Shown here: piece by piece, positions 25,303 to 33,443 of the stretch
Layout: every line of letters begins with the position of its first letter
Position numbering within the stretch: position 1 is the stretch's first letter
Assembly: GCF_041821065.1 (NCBI RefSeq)
Contig: NZ_JBGUAX010000007.1
Coordinates: 310,001 to 374,000 of the forward strand
Direction: 5' to 3'
Length of the DNA: 64,000 nt
Source of the DNA: Egicoccus sp. AB-alg2
Lineage (GTDB): Bacteria; Actinomycetota; Nitriliruptoria; Nitriliruptorales; Nitriliruptoraceae
Notes under the pieces: model-generated
What the model saw: the letters and a program-made list of their open reading frames with translations, nothing else
Databases searched by the model: none
What the model was told of the DNA's origin: nothing
Translations under genes and position numbers: made by a program

Positions 25303-26147
25303 CCGGTGGTCAGGACGATTGCCGCGAGCACCCACACGTAGACCGAGAAGATCCGGAACCGGGCCTGTTCCAGCAGACGCAGCACGGCCCACAGCGCGCC
25401 CGCGCCGACGACCGCGGCGGTGACGGTGCCGACCGCCATGGCCGCCCAGCTGACCTGCGTCAGACCGCCGGCACCCAGCACCTCCAGGGCCTGCAGTCCG
25501 GCGGCCGCCAGGATGGTGGGGATCGCGACGTAGAACGAGTAGCGGGCCGCCAGCTTGCGGTGCATGCCGACCAGCAGCGCGGCGAAGATGGTCGTGCCCG
25601 AGCGCGACAGGCCGGGCGCCAGCGCGGCGAACTGCGCGATCCCGATCGCGACGGCGACGCCCACCCCGACGTCGCGGGCCCGCAGCCGGCCCGGTCCGGC
25701 CCGGTCGGTCCACCACAGCATCGCGCCGGTCCCGACCAGCGCGACGGCGATCGCGGTCGGGGAGCCGAAGACGCGGGTGAGCGGATCGACGAACACCAAC
25801 CCGAGCACGCCCGTCACCGCCGTGGTCAGCAACCCGAGCAGCACCAGCCGTGTCGACACCGCCTCCCGCAGCCCGCCGGCGCGCAGACGCCCGGAGCCGA
25901 GGTCGTCGACGACGCCGGAGGCCAGCGCGCGCAGCCCGGCGCCCATGACGACCGCGATCGACACCAGCGTGCCGACGTGGACGAGCAGGTCGAACAGCAC
26001 CATCTCGGCGCTCTCGGGCGGTGGCAGATCCACGCCGACGCCGCGCAGCCAGGTCTGGGTGAGCACGAGGTGGCTGGTGGACGACACCGGGAAGAACATG
26101 AACACCCCCTGCACGACGCCGAGCACGAACGCGACGAACAGGGACAT
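25290..26147 (-). CDS. UppP/BacA-like membrane phosphatase with substituted glutamates
   Basis: A 285-residue polytopic membrane protein with the overall sequence of undecaprenyl-diphosphate phosphatase. The motif (A)PGLSRSGTT is intact, but the first motif reads QGVFMFFPVSSTSH. At the place of E. coli Glu17/Glu21 it has Gln13/Met17. UppP recycles the lipid carrier of cell-wall synthesis, and the second glutamate is considered catalytic, so activity is doubtful or altered. ATG 26147 has GGAG nine nt upstream. It could be a paralogue with another lipid substrate. Confidence 0.8.
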   Translation of the reverse strand: MSLFVAFVLGVVQGVFMFFPVSSTSHLVLTQTWLRGVGVDLPPPESAEMVLFDLLVHVGTLVSIAVVMGAGLRALASGVVDDLGSGRLRAGGLREAVSTRLVLLGLLTTAVTGVLGLVFVDPLTRVFGSPTAIAVALVGTGAMLWWTDRAGPGRLRARDVGVGVAVAIGIAQFAALAPGLSRSGTTIFAALLVGMHRKLAARYSFYVAIPTILAAAGLQALEVLGAGGLTQVSWAAMAVGTVTAAVVGAGALWAVLRLLEQARFRIFSVYVWVLAAIVLTTGFGA

Positions 26148-26192
26148 GCCGAGCAACTCCGGAAGGCGGGCGGAAAGGGGCGGGAAAGGCGC

Positions 26193-26960
26193 CTACAGCT
26201 GGCGGCGGCCGCGCTCGATCACGGCGGCGCGGCGTTCGGCGACGGCGTCGGCGTCCACGACCAGGGAACGGCCGCGGATGCGTTCGCGTTCCAGGGCGTC
26301 CGCCAGCGGAACACCCGACAGCTCGCGGTAGGTGTGCAGGAGGGCGGCGGTGATGCGCGGGTCGGTCTCGCCGATCGCGGTCCCGATCGACAGGGCCGTG
26401 CGCAGCAGTTCCTCGTGGTCCACGACCGCGTTGACCAGGCCCATCGCCCGCGCCTCGTCGGCGGCGACGAACCGGCCGGTCAGGCTCATGCCCATCGCGT
26501 CGCGCAGGCCGACGTAGCGCGGCAGCAGCACCGACAGGCCGCCGGAGGGATGGATGCCGACCCGGGCGTGCGTGTCCGCGAACCGGGCGCGGTCCGAGGC
26601 GACGGCGAGGTCGCAGCACAGCACCAACTCCAGCCCGCCGGTGACGGCGGCGCCGTTGACGGCCGCGATGGTCGGCGTGCGCAGCTCCTGCAGCGTCTTC
26701 CACGGGTCGGCGTCGCGGTCCTCGACCTCTTCGAGCACCAGGTCACCGGAGCCGACCGCCTCGAGGTCGAGGCCGGCGCAAAAGGCCGGGTCGGCGCCGG
26801 TCAGCACGATCGCGCGGACCTCGTCGTCCTCGTCGGCGGCCCGCAACTGCGCCACCAGGTCCTGCATGGTCGCGAGGTCCAGCGCGTTGCGGCGGTCGGG
26901 GGCGTCCAGGGTCAGGACGGCGACGCCGTCGCGGGGAGGGACCGTGGTGAGACGCGACAT
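26193..26960 (-). CDS. Enoyl-CoA hydratase/isomerase family protein
   Basis: A 255-residue crotonase-fold protein. The oxyanion-hole signatures are AFCAGLDL and AAVTGGLELVLCCDLAVAS, and the region FADTHARVGIHPSGG carries one of the usual catalytic-loop positions; a second Glu is not obvious. This suggests a hydratase or isomerase of fatty-acid or related CoA metabolism, with unknown substrate. ATG 26960 follows GGAG at a suitable distance. It lies upstream of the UppP-like gene, 45 nt apart. Confidence 0.88.
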   Translation of the reverse strand: MSRLTTVPPRDGVAVLTLDAPDRRNALDLATMQDLVAQLRAADEDDEVRAIVLTGADPAFCAGLDLEAVGSGDLVLEEVEDRDADPWKTLQELRTPTIAAVNGAAVTGGLELVLCCDLAVASDRARFADTHARVGIHPSGGLSVLLPRYVGLRDAMGMSLTGRFVAADEARAMGLVNAVVDHEELLRTALSIGTAIGETDPRITAALLHTYRELSGVPLADALERERIRGRSLVVDADAVAERRAAVIERGRRQL

Positions 26961-27054
26961 GGGCACTCCGGGAGCCGGGTCGGGCGGGCGTCGGTGGGTG
27001 TGTGGGCGCGAGCCTGCCAGAGCCCACGCGCCCGCCGCACACCGCGGACGGCGA

Positions 27055-28392
27055 CTACAGGCCGAGGACGGCGCGCGCGATCAGGAAGTAGATGACCAGC
27101 CCGGTCGCGTCGACGAGGGTCGTGATCAGCGGTGCCGACACCACGGCCGGGTCGATGCCGATCCGCTTGGCGAGCAGCGGCAGCAGGCCGCCGGAGAACG
27201 ACGCCCACGTGCAGATCGTCAGCAGCGTCGAGCCGATCACCAGGGCGAGCTGCCAGCCGAAGAAGATCGTCACCAGCGGCAGCGACACCAGCCCCAGCAT
27301 CACCCCGAGCAGGGCCCCGACGACCAGCTCCCGGCGCAGGATGCGTGGCAGGTCGGCGAAGCGCACCTCGCCGACGGCCATCGCCCGGATCACCACGGTG
27401 GCCGCCTGTGAACCGGAGTTGCCGCCGGTGTCGATCAGCAGCGGGATGAACAGCGCGAGGGTGACGACCGCCTCGAGGGTGTCCTCGAACACCTGCAGGA
27501 CGTTGACCGTCAGCACGGCGGCGGCGATGAGGATGAGCAGCCACACGGCTCGCTTGCGGGCGAGGTGGAACACGCCGGCGTCGAGGTAGGGCACGTCCAG
27601 CGGCTCGGAACCACCGGCGCGGGCGATGTCCTCGGTCTCCTCGGCCTCGATGATCTCCATCGCGTCGTCGACGGTGACCACGCCGACGAGCCGGCCCTCC
27701 GTGTCGACGACCGGCAGGGCGACGAGGTCGGCCGCCTGCATCAGCCGGGCCGCGGCTTCCTGGTCGTCGTCGACGCGGGCGGAGAACGTCTCCTGACGGA
27801 GCAGGTCGGCGATGCGGGTGCCGGGGGCAGCGGTGACGACGTCGGGCAGGTCGACGGCGCCGACCAGCCGCCGCTGGTCGTCCGTGACCGGCAGGACCAG
27901 CACCTCACGCGGCCGCAGCCCGGCGCGGCGGACCTTGCTGAGCGCGTCGGCCGCGGTCATCGAGGCGCGCAGGCTGACGTAGCGCGGGCTCATGACCCGG
28001 CCGGCCGACTCCTCCGGGTAGCCGAGGAGGACGTTGGTGCTGCTGCGGGCGTCGACGGGCAGGGTCGCGAGCAGCCGGCGGGCGACCTTGGCGGGTACCT
28101 CGTCGAGGAGACGGGCACGGTCGTGCTCGTCGAGGCCGAGGAACAGTTCGTTGACGGCCTGGTCGGCCAGCGCCTCGAGCAGCTGCTGCTGGTGCACCGG
28201 GTCGAGCGCCTCGAAGACGGCCAGTGCCCGGTCCTTGCCGAGCAGGCGGAAGACGACGGCGCGGTCGGCCGGCTCCAGTCGGGCCAGTTCCTCGGCCACG
28301 TCCAGGGCGCCGTGCTCGTCGAGCCAGGCGTCGATGCCGTCGAGGTCGCGCTGGCGGACGAGGTCGATCAGGGTGAGGGTGTCCTGCGTCAT
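27055..28392 (-). CDS. mgtE: Magnesium transporter MgtE
   Basis: A 445-residue protein with an N-terminal superhelical domain (residues 1-130), two CBS domains (~135-260, with MSPRYVSLRASMTAADAL and VVTVDDAMEIIEAEE) and five membrane helices (PLLIDTGGNSGSQAATVVIRA is the signature pore region). MgtE is a homodimeric Mg2+ channel gated by cytosolic Mg2+ through the CBS dimer. AAGGGAG nine nt before ATG 28392 supports the start. The 5' leader is strongly structured. Confidence 0.96.
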   Translation of the reverse strand: MTQDTLTLIDLVRQRDLDGIDAWLDEHGALDVAEELARLEPADRAVVFRLLGKDRALAVFEALDPVHQQQLLEALADQAVNELFLGLDEHDRARLLDEVPAKVARRLLATLPVDARSSTNVLLGYPEESAGRVMSPRYVSLRASMTAADALSKVRRAGLRPREVLVLPVTDDQRRLVGAVDLPDVVTAAPGTRIADLLRQETFSARVDDDQEAAARLMQAADLVALPVVDTEGRLVGVVTVDDAMEIIEAEETEDIARAGGSEPLDVPYLDAGVFHLARKRAVWLLILIAAAVLTVNVLQVFEDTLEAVVTLALFIPLLIDTGGNSGSQAATVVIRAMAVGEVRFADLPRILRRELVVGALLGVMLGLVSLPLVTIFFGWQLALVIGSTLLTICTWASFSGGLLPLLAKRIGIDPAVVSAPLITTLVDATGLVIYFLIARAVLGL

Positions 28393-28468
28393 GGTCGTGC
28401 ACTCCCTTCGCGGGCACGAGGAAGCCCGCGGGGTCGGGGCGCGCCGGACGCAGGACGGCACACCCCGG

Positions 28469-28545
28469 ATCACTCAGGGAGTGTCGACCGCCGCCCGACG
28501 CTCGGGCGAGTGACTAGAGCTCGGGTCCAGCGGTCTCACCTCCTC
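28469..28545 (-). ncRNA. Candidate pseudoknotted leader of mgtE
   Basis: On the minus strand GACCGC (28535-28530) can pair with GCGGTC (28491-28486), and TCACTC (28513-28508) with GAGTGA (28475-28470). This brackets a hairpin GCCCGA/TCGGGC. The order A-B-A'-B' is that of a pseudoknot. It lies 75 nt before the ATG of a Mg2+ transporter and has the run AGGTGAGACC. I do not recognise it as the M-box or any other named class; it is a candidate cis-regulatory RNA only. Confidence 0.4.
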
Positions 28546-29156
28546 GAGGTCGTGGCGTCGCCGGACAGGACAGCGGGGCACACCGCCCCGGTGTCGCGGC
28601 CGGAGGGTGCCCGAGGTACCGACGGGTGTCAACGGCGGCCGTGTCGGTCATCCGGACCGGACACAGAACGTGCGTCGGCGCCGCCGCGGCTTCTCCGTGC
28701 CGTCGGCGCTTCCGCGGAAGCGCCGAGGGCACGGAGGTCGCCCATGGTTGACGTTCGACGTGCCAGCAGCCGGCGTCAGCGGCAACACGCACGGGCAGTC
28801 CCCCGAGCGCTTCGGGGGAAGCACCTCGCGTGCCGGACACCCATGGTTGATGTCCGAGCCGACGCCCCCCACCTGGGCGTCAACCCGCCCGACAGTCCCC
28901 GTTGCGGGCGCCCCGGCGGCAGCGGCAGCCGATCGAAGCTGCGCGGGGGCACGCCCTTCGGCTGCAGAGTGGACGAGTGGCAACGTACGCGGGAGCGCCT
29001 GAGGGGCGCGCGGTGAAGGGCAACGACGCCGCGGGTGCGAGCTGCAACGAGAACTGGCGCGCATCCTCGCTCGGAGTCGGGACCTTCGCAACCGCCAAGC
29101 CCTAAGGTTCTCGCCGGTTCACGGTTTGATGCGACTCACTTGCTAGCCTTATTGGC
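28546..29156. other. Non-coding boundary region with palindromic repeats
   Basis: No convincing gene is seen here. A 44-bp interrupted palindrome lies at 28693-28736 (arms CTCCGTGCC/GGCACGGAG around GGCGCTTCCGCGGAAGCGCC). A weaker relative sits at 28805-28830 (GAGCGCTTC...GAAGCACCTC). Each is followed by the direct repeat CCCATGGTTGA (28741 and 28840). The 14-mer GCTTCCGCGGAAGC recurs at 44351-44364. From about 29.1 kb the base composition drops, so this marks the edge of the accessory region. Confidence 0.6.
28693..28736. repeat. Interrupted palindrome (REP-like)
   Basis: Two nested inverted repeats: outer arms CTCCGTGCC / GGCACGGAG and an inner 20-bp palindrome centred on CCGCGG. It could fold as a long hairpin in RNA or be a small repetitive element. 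The inner 14-mer GCTTCCGCGGAAGC recurs at 44351-44364. Confidence 0.6.
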
Positions 29157-29978
29157 ATGGATGCCCCAGGAATCAGCGAACACGGCACAGACCGCGACCG
29201 CCGACTTGCACGAAAGCTGGAGCGGAGTCCCGGCGCCTTCTTCATAGAGCGCGGACGAGACTTGACATTGGCCGCTCCCTACTTCAATCAGCGATTGGCC
29301 GAGGGAGCGTACTCCGGTGCGGCGAAGCGGCATCTGCACAACCTGTGCGCGGCTACGTATGCGGTTCTACTCAGTTCGTTCGAGTTGACCTGGAAGGCCC
29401 TCTTTGCGCACATCATCGATCGAACGACTTCGTACGATAAGCGCCTCCTAGATTGGAACAAGACCTCGGTGTCCGTCGAAAGTCTGCTAGCCCACCGTGA
29501 CCAGACCTCAGTCGGAGCAATGTTCGCTTCCACATTCGGCGCTTGGCAGCAACCGGACCTAGTGAATGACCGGTATGAACGGCTCCTTGAGTTGCGCCCG
29601 TTCAGCAACCAAGATGTGACAACACTTACAGATCTCTGGCAACTTCGGCACGTCATCGCGCACAGTTCCGGCATTATGGGAGGGCTCGACGCGTATCGAG
29701 TCAGCTGGGACCTGCCGGTTGACAGCGCGCTGCAGCTTGATCCTCAGTTCGTCGAGCAGTCCTATGCAGAGCTCAGAGGCATTGTCGCGGCTCGCGTAGC
29801 GGACATCGGCACGAAGTTGCTCGACGACTTCTTCAGTGGTGCCGCGACTGGAGACTGGGCATCCGATCGGGAGACATTCAGCGCGTTGTATCTGCTTGGC
29901 CACGTTGTCGGCCAGCGACAAGAGCTACCGGAAGTGGACGAGGTCGAATATCAGCAACAACGCCTAGCGCATCAATGA
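29157..29978 (+). CDS. HEPN-like protein
   Basis: A 273-residue soluble protein, largely helical. It contains LWQLRHVIAHSSG, in which R164-x4-H169 fits the Rx4-6H motif of HEPN ribonucleases. The HEPN fold is common in toxin-antitoxin and anti-phage genes, but no partner nucleotidyltransferase is adjacent. Base composition is clearly lower than the backbone: one 60-nt line in the gene (29401-29460) counts 48% GC, indicating recent transfer. No Shine-Dalgarno is visible before the ATG, and a TAGCCT-like -10 lies close upstream, so the transcript may be nearly leaderless. Confidence 0.6.
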   Translation: MDAPGISEHGTDRDRRLARKLERSPGAFFIERGRDLTLAAPYFNQRLAEGAYSGAAKRHLHNLCAATYAVLLSSFELTWKALFAHIIDRTTSYDKRLLDWNKTSVSVESLLAHRDQTSVGAMFASTFGAWQQPDLVNDRYERLLELRPFSNQDVTTLTDLWQLRHVIAHSSGIMGGLDAYRVSWDLPVDSALQLDPQFVEQSYAELRGIVAARVADIGTKLLDDFFSGAATGDWASDRETFSALYLLGHVVGQRQELPEVDEVEYQQQRLAHQ

Positions 29979-30005
29979 CTGTTCACAACTTGCCGGAACC
30001 GACAC

Positions 30006-30329
30006 ATGAGCAGGCTCGTTGTTCACCCTAGCTACGAGAACGGGCTATTCGACAACACGACAGAGGCTGAGCGTCTCGTCATCACTCGGGGGAACCGCTT
30101 CGATGCAATCTCGCGGTCCTCTCGGAGTCGCTATGCGCTCTCGATGGCGGATGGCGCCGCGCTGGAAGTCACGGTGATGGTGTCACCGACGGGTAGTACG
30201 TGCGGGCGTTGTTCACACGCTTGGGCGCCGGCAATCATGTTTTCGGGGCATCTGCAACGATTGCAGTGCAGCGCCGGCAGGGCACGAAGGAGTCGTACCG
30301 CCTTCTGGTATCAGGATGTACAACCTTGA
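30006..30329 (+). CDS. Hypothetical ORF, possibly a gene remnant
   Basis: A 107-residue open frame in the low-GC patch. The part before residue ~60 looks protein-like (AERLVITRGNRFDAI), whereas the C-terminus has the Arg/Cys-rich composition of an unselected frame. No Shine-Dalgarno is evident and no family was recognised. It may be the start of a truncated gene. Confidence 0.3.
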   Translation: MSRLVVHPSYENGLFDNTTEAERLVITRGNRFDAISRSSRSRYALSMADGAALEVTVMVSPTGSTCGRCSHAWAPAIMFSGHLQRLQCSAGRARRSRTAFWYQDVQP

Positions 30330-30377
30330 TGCCAGCGATTCGCCGACCCGGCGAGGCCCGGGGTGTTGGAGAAGAGC

Positions 30378-31102
30378 ATGAGCGCGACAGAGCTTCGCTC
30401 CGCCGCCATCGCGGCCGCCCGGGCGGTTCTCGAGGCTACAGTGACGTGGTTCCCGTATAAGGTCAGAGACGGTGACGCCGATCACGTGATCTTCGCGGGT
30501 GGCTACGTAGCCCGCGGCAGGCGCCTCTTGGGGGTTTGGCCGTGCTCGCCGAAGCGGGCGAGGACGATTCGGTCGGGACTCTGTACCGAACGCTGCTTGA
30601 GACGTACATGGCAGGAACGTTTGTCCTGCTCGGTGAGGAAGGCGCGCTAGAGGTCCTGCAGCGCTCGCTCAAGTTCGAGGTTCACCACTTCGAGTCCGTC
30701 CTGACTGGTGAGTCGCGGCCGCGACCCGAGGGCGCGGAGAGGCTCAAGCTGTCCGACTACAAGGCGAAGAACGGGCTCGTCGAACGGCTCGACAAGATCT
30801 TCGCGTCACGCAAGGACTCATACCGGGGATGGGCGCCCGCGATCTATCGAGATCACTACCGGGTAACGAGTCTGCACGACGCCCACGGTGGCCTTGGTTG
30901 CCTGACAGGGCACTTCGACCGCGAAGACGGCAGCATTCTGCCTCAACGCGACACCGGCTATCCCACGACCCCTTCGGTGCTGCTGCACCACGCGGTGGCT
31001 CACGTCGGCAGTTTCGCTGGAATTTGGGGTTTGCGAGCCGGGATCGACATCACCCCATTGAGCGAGGCGCTTCAACGCTGGGAGAGCGACTTCCCTCAGT
31101 AG
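30378..31102 (+). pseudogene. DUF5677-like gene broken by a single-base frameshift
   Basis: The N-terminal half (MSATELRSAAIAAARAVLEA... GGYVARGRRLLG) reads from ATG 30378, which has GGAG six nt upstream. The second half (GLAVLAEAGEDDSVGTLYRTLLETYMAG...) continues in another frame to 31102. The switch is at the G-run 30530-30534 and needs one extra base. Together they give ~240 residues with the DUF5677-type helix LYRTLLETYMAGTFVLL. It could be an inactivated gene, a sequencing error in the homopolymer, or a -1 slippage site. Confidence 0.6.
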
Positions 31103-31176
31103 TTCTCGCCGCGGGGGGTTCGGCCGGGCCGCAACGCCATGCTGTCAGGCAACCGGCATGGGAACAACCGCCGTTC

Positions 31177-31220
31177 TTATGGACGCGATGGCGAGCAGAG
31201 CGGATCGCCCGCAATCACGG
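31177..31220 (+). repeat. 45-bp repeat, copy A
   Basis: TTATG at 31177-31181, exactly 31 nt, then AATCACGG at 31213-31220, followed by CTTTGGCG. CCGCCG lies 4 nt before TATG, as in copy C. It sits in a gene-free stretch after the DUF5677-like pseudogene. Confidence 0.65.
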
Positions 31221-31327
31221 CTTTGGCGTGTACGAGCCCGCCGCAGCGCCGTCCCTCCCTGAGCCGCGGGTGGAGTTCCATCGAACCCCGGTCAGCTCCT
31301 TCCTGCAGATTGGCTCTGTCGGCGCCT

Positions 31328-31606
31328 TCAATCGGCTCGTGGTACGACACCACGCACCTGCCGTAAGAATCTGATCACGTCGGCAGCTCGGCCGGACACC
31401 GCCCACTTGAAGACGCCTTGAACGGAGTCATGGTCTTGCCACGGGCCAGGATGAACGCCCAGGTACTCACCCAGGGCGTAAATCGCTTCTATCTGCTGGC
31501 TGCTCGGCGTGACGGTGTCGAACCGGACGTGCTCGGCGCGGAAGAACCGTAGAAATGCCGCGGTACTAAGCACAGCACCGGTTACTGCCATACTCGCCCT
31601 GGTCAC
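31328..31606 (-). CDS. Small hypothetical protein
   Basis: A 92-residue protein starting at GTG 31606 with a good AGGAGG six nt upstream. The N-terminus is mildly hydrophobic; the rest is soluble (TPSSQQIEAIYALGEYLGV, VFKWAVSGRAADVIRFLRQV). No family recognised. It diverges from the DUF2510 pseudogene, whose start is only 38 nt away. Confidence 0.5.
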   Translation of the reverse strand: MTRASMAVTGAVLSTAAFLRFFRAEHVRFDTVTPSSQQIEAIYALGEYLGVHPGPWQDHDSVQGVFKWAVSGRAADVIRFLRQVRGVVPRAD

Positions 31607-31644
31607 GTGTGGCCTCCTGACGAGTGAGAGCGGGAGGGAGATCG

Positions 31645-32168
31645 TTGCACGCCGTCGGCGAGATGACGAATCTGCTGACCAAAGCGCTGGCCAGCCTGGA
31701 TGAGAGTTGCGCCGAGATCGCGCTCAATGGTGGTGTCGAGCTTGGTAGTTGGCGAACCGACCGTCGTGTCTGGTCGTCCGCCGCGCTCGGATCGCTTCTC
31801 CTCTGGCTCGGTGGCGTTGGTGGTGGCGCCTTTGCGGAGATGGAGTCGCCCGAGCTCGCCGGGTCGGCCACCCTCAGCCTGGCGCTGGTCTCAGGTATCT
31901 GGTGGGCAACGCTCGTCAGCGCGAAGAGGAAGCCTCGCGCGCATCCCGAGGTCGCCCTCAGCGGCGGCGCCCTGCGTACGTACACAAGTCAGGCACCGAG
32001 CGAGAGGAGGCCAGCCACAGGGCCTTCCGACGCGCTGCAGTCGCCGCCCTCGGCGACGGGCACACCACCGCCGGGTGGTACCCGGACCCCTGGAGCGAGG
32101 GTTCGGTCAGGCACTGGAACGGGCTCGAGTGGACCACGGATACCAGGCACGATGCGCAGCCGCGGTAG
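31645..32168 (+). pseudogene. Membrane protein with DUF2510 domain, frameshifted
   Basis: The first frame, from TTG 31645 (GGGAGGGA five nt upstream), encodes a soluble segment and two membrane helices (SSAALGSLLLWLGGVGG, LSLALVSGIWWATLV). The C-terminal domain AGWYPDPWSEGSVRHWNGLEWT, a clear DUF2510, is in another frame ending at 32168. A single-base change around 31970-32040 would join them. The stop is 24 nt before the IS481 target duplication. Confidence 0.55.
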
Positions 32169-32191
32169 CGATTCTGGGCACGGGGCGCGGG

Positions 32192-33231
32192 TCTAGCTGT
32201 AGATGCCAGCAGGGTTGTTCAGCTGATGTAGCCGTAGTCCGGGTGTCGCTCGGTTGAGGGAGCCGTGGGGTCGGTGGTGGTTGTAGTAGTGCAGCCACGC
32301 GGGCAGGGCGCGGCGGCGGTGCTGCGAGGTCTGGTAGGTGACACCGTAGGCCCAGCTGTTGGTGATCAGCCGGATGAACCGTTCGGCCTTGCCGTTGGTT
32401 CGTGGCCGGTAGGCCCGGGTGCGCAGGTGCTTGAGCCCGAGCTGGTGGCACACGCGGGCGTGGTCGCGGGAGCGGTAGCCGGGGCCGTTGTCGGTCATGA
32501 CACGCCGCACGTGTACCCCTCGGGCGGCGAACCAGGCCACGGCACGCTCGAGGAACCCGGCGGTGGTCTGGGCGGTCTCGCCCTTATCGAGTACCTCGGC
32601 GTAGGCCAGCCGGGTCGCGTCGTCCACGGCGACGTGGAGGTACTCCCAGCCGATGCCGCGCACGCGGGTGGTTCGATCACCGTGCACGCGGTGGCCAGGC
32701 CGGCCGATCTTGCCGAGCTTCTTGACGTCAACGTGGATCAACTCGCCAGCGTGACGGCGCTGGTAGCGGTTGGGCGGCTCGACCGGGCCCAACTTGGACA
32801 ACCGGTTCAGGCCGAGCCGGCGACACACTGCGGTCACGGTCGAGTACGGCATCCGCAGCGCGTCCCCGATCGCCGGCACGGTCCAGCGCTGCCGGCGCAG
32901 CTGCTCGATCGTGGCCACCATGGCCGGTGGGGTCGCGTGCGGCAACGATCGGGCGATCGAGGGGCGGTCGGCGAGCAGTTGGTCGCCGTGGCGCCAGCGG
33001 TCGAGCCACTTGAACACGGTGCGTTCGCTGACGCCGCCAAGCTCGGCGACGTCGGCCACGCTGAGCTGGCCGGCGTCGATCTTCGGGATGAGCTGTCGGC
33101 GTCGCAGAGGCGTCCAGGGCGCGTTAGCGTGAACCTGCATCCGGGTCTCCAGGTGCTGGCGGCGGTAGCACCCCCAGTCCTAGCGAGACCCGGATGTCTT
33201 CTGAACAACCCTCGTAGCAACTACATCTAGC
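32192..33231. mobile_element. Intact IS481-family insertion sequence with 6-bp target duplication
   Basis: The element proper runs from 32198 to 33225. The ends are ~25-bp imperfect inverted repeats, beginning TGTAG and ending in the shared AGGGTTGTTCAG. TCTAGC is duplicated on both sides (32192-32197 and 33226-33231). One transposase gene fills the element. Perfect target duplications and an intact frame indicate recent insertion. Confidence 0.92.
32193..33140 (-). CDS. IS481-family transposase
   Basis: A 315-residue DDE transposase. An N-terminal pair of HTH domains (residues ~10-115) is followed by an integrase core with D138 (HVDVKK), D217 (MTDNG) and E253 (KAERF) and the C-terminal YNHHRPHGSLNRATP. 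All catalytic residues are present. The reading frame leaves the element at its end: the AGC codon spans the boundary and the stop TAG (32195-32193) lies in the duplicated target sequence, not in the IS. Confidence 0.95.
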   Translation of the reverse strand: MQVHANAPWTPLRRRQLIPKIDAGQLSVADVAELGGVSERTVFKWLDRWRHGDQLLADRPSIARSLPHATPPAMVATIEQLRRQRWTVPAIGDALRMPYSTVTAVCRRLGLNRLSKLGPVEPPNRYQRRHAGELIHVDVKKLGKIGRPGHRVHGDRTTRVRGIGWEYLHVAVDDATRLAYAEVLDKGETAQTTAGFLERAVAWFAARGVHVRRVMTDNGPGYRSRDHARVCHQLGLKHLRTRAYRPRTNGKAERFIRLITNSWAYGVTYQTSQHRRRALPAWLHYYNHHRPHGSLNRATPGLRLHQLNNPAGIYS

Positions 33232-33362
33232 GCCCCTTTGAGTAAGGCGTGGATCGTCCATGCTCATCCGTGGCTGGAGGCCCCGGGCGTCGGGTTTTGG
33301 GCGGGCACGCGCACGTCGGTCCTGACCCGGAGCCCGCAACGAATCGCGACGACCCCATCTCG

Positions 33363-33406
33363 TTATGAGCGGCCCTGGTCTCTAGCGGTGGCGCACAGAA
33401 TCACGG
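33363..33406 (+). repeat. 45-bp repeat, copy B
   Basis: TTATG at 33363, 31-nt spacer ending CGCACAG, AATCACGG at 33399-33406, then TTGTGGC. It lies in the 212-nt gene-free space between the IS and the SRPBCC gene, whose stop is 37 nt away. No gene is seen in 33232-33443. Confidence 0.65.
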
Positions 33407-33443
33407 TTGTGGCCCCTCCGTCGGTTCGGCGTCGGCTGCGCCC

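Noticed and set aside
28514-29098. Several 60-150-codon frames at the island boundary
   Set aside because: Arg/Pro/Ala-rich, overlapping on both strands, and they include the palindromic repeats; no start signal.
29000-29156. tRNA gene as integration site of the accessory region
   Set aside because: No T-arm GGTTCRA or acceptor pairing could be found in this stretch or elsewhere in the window.
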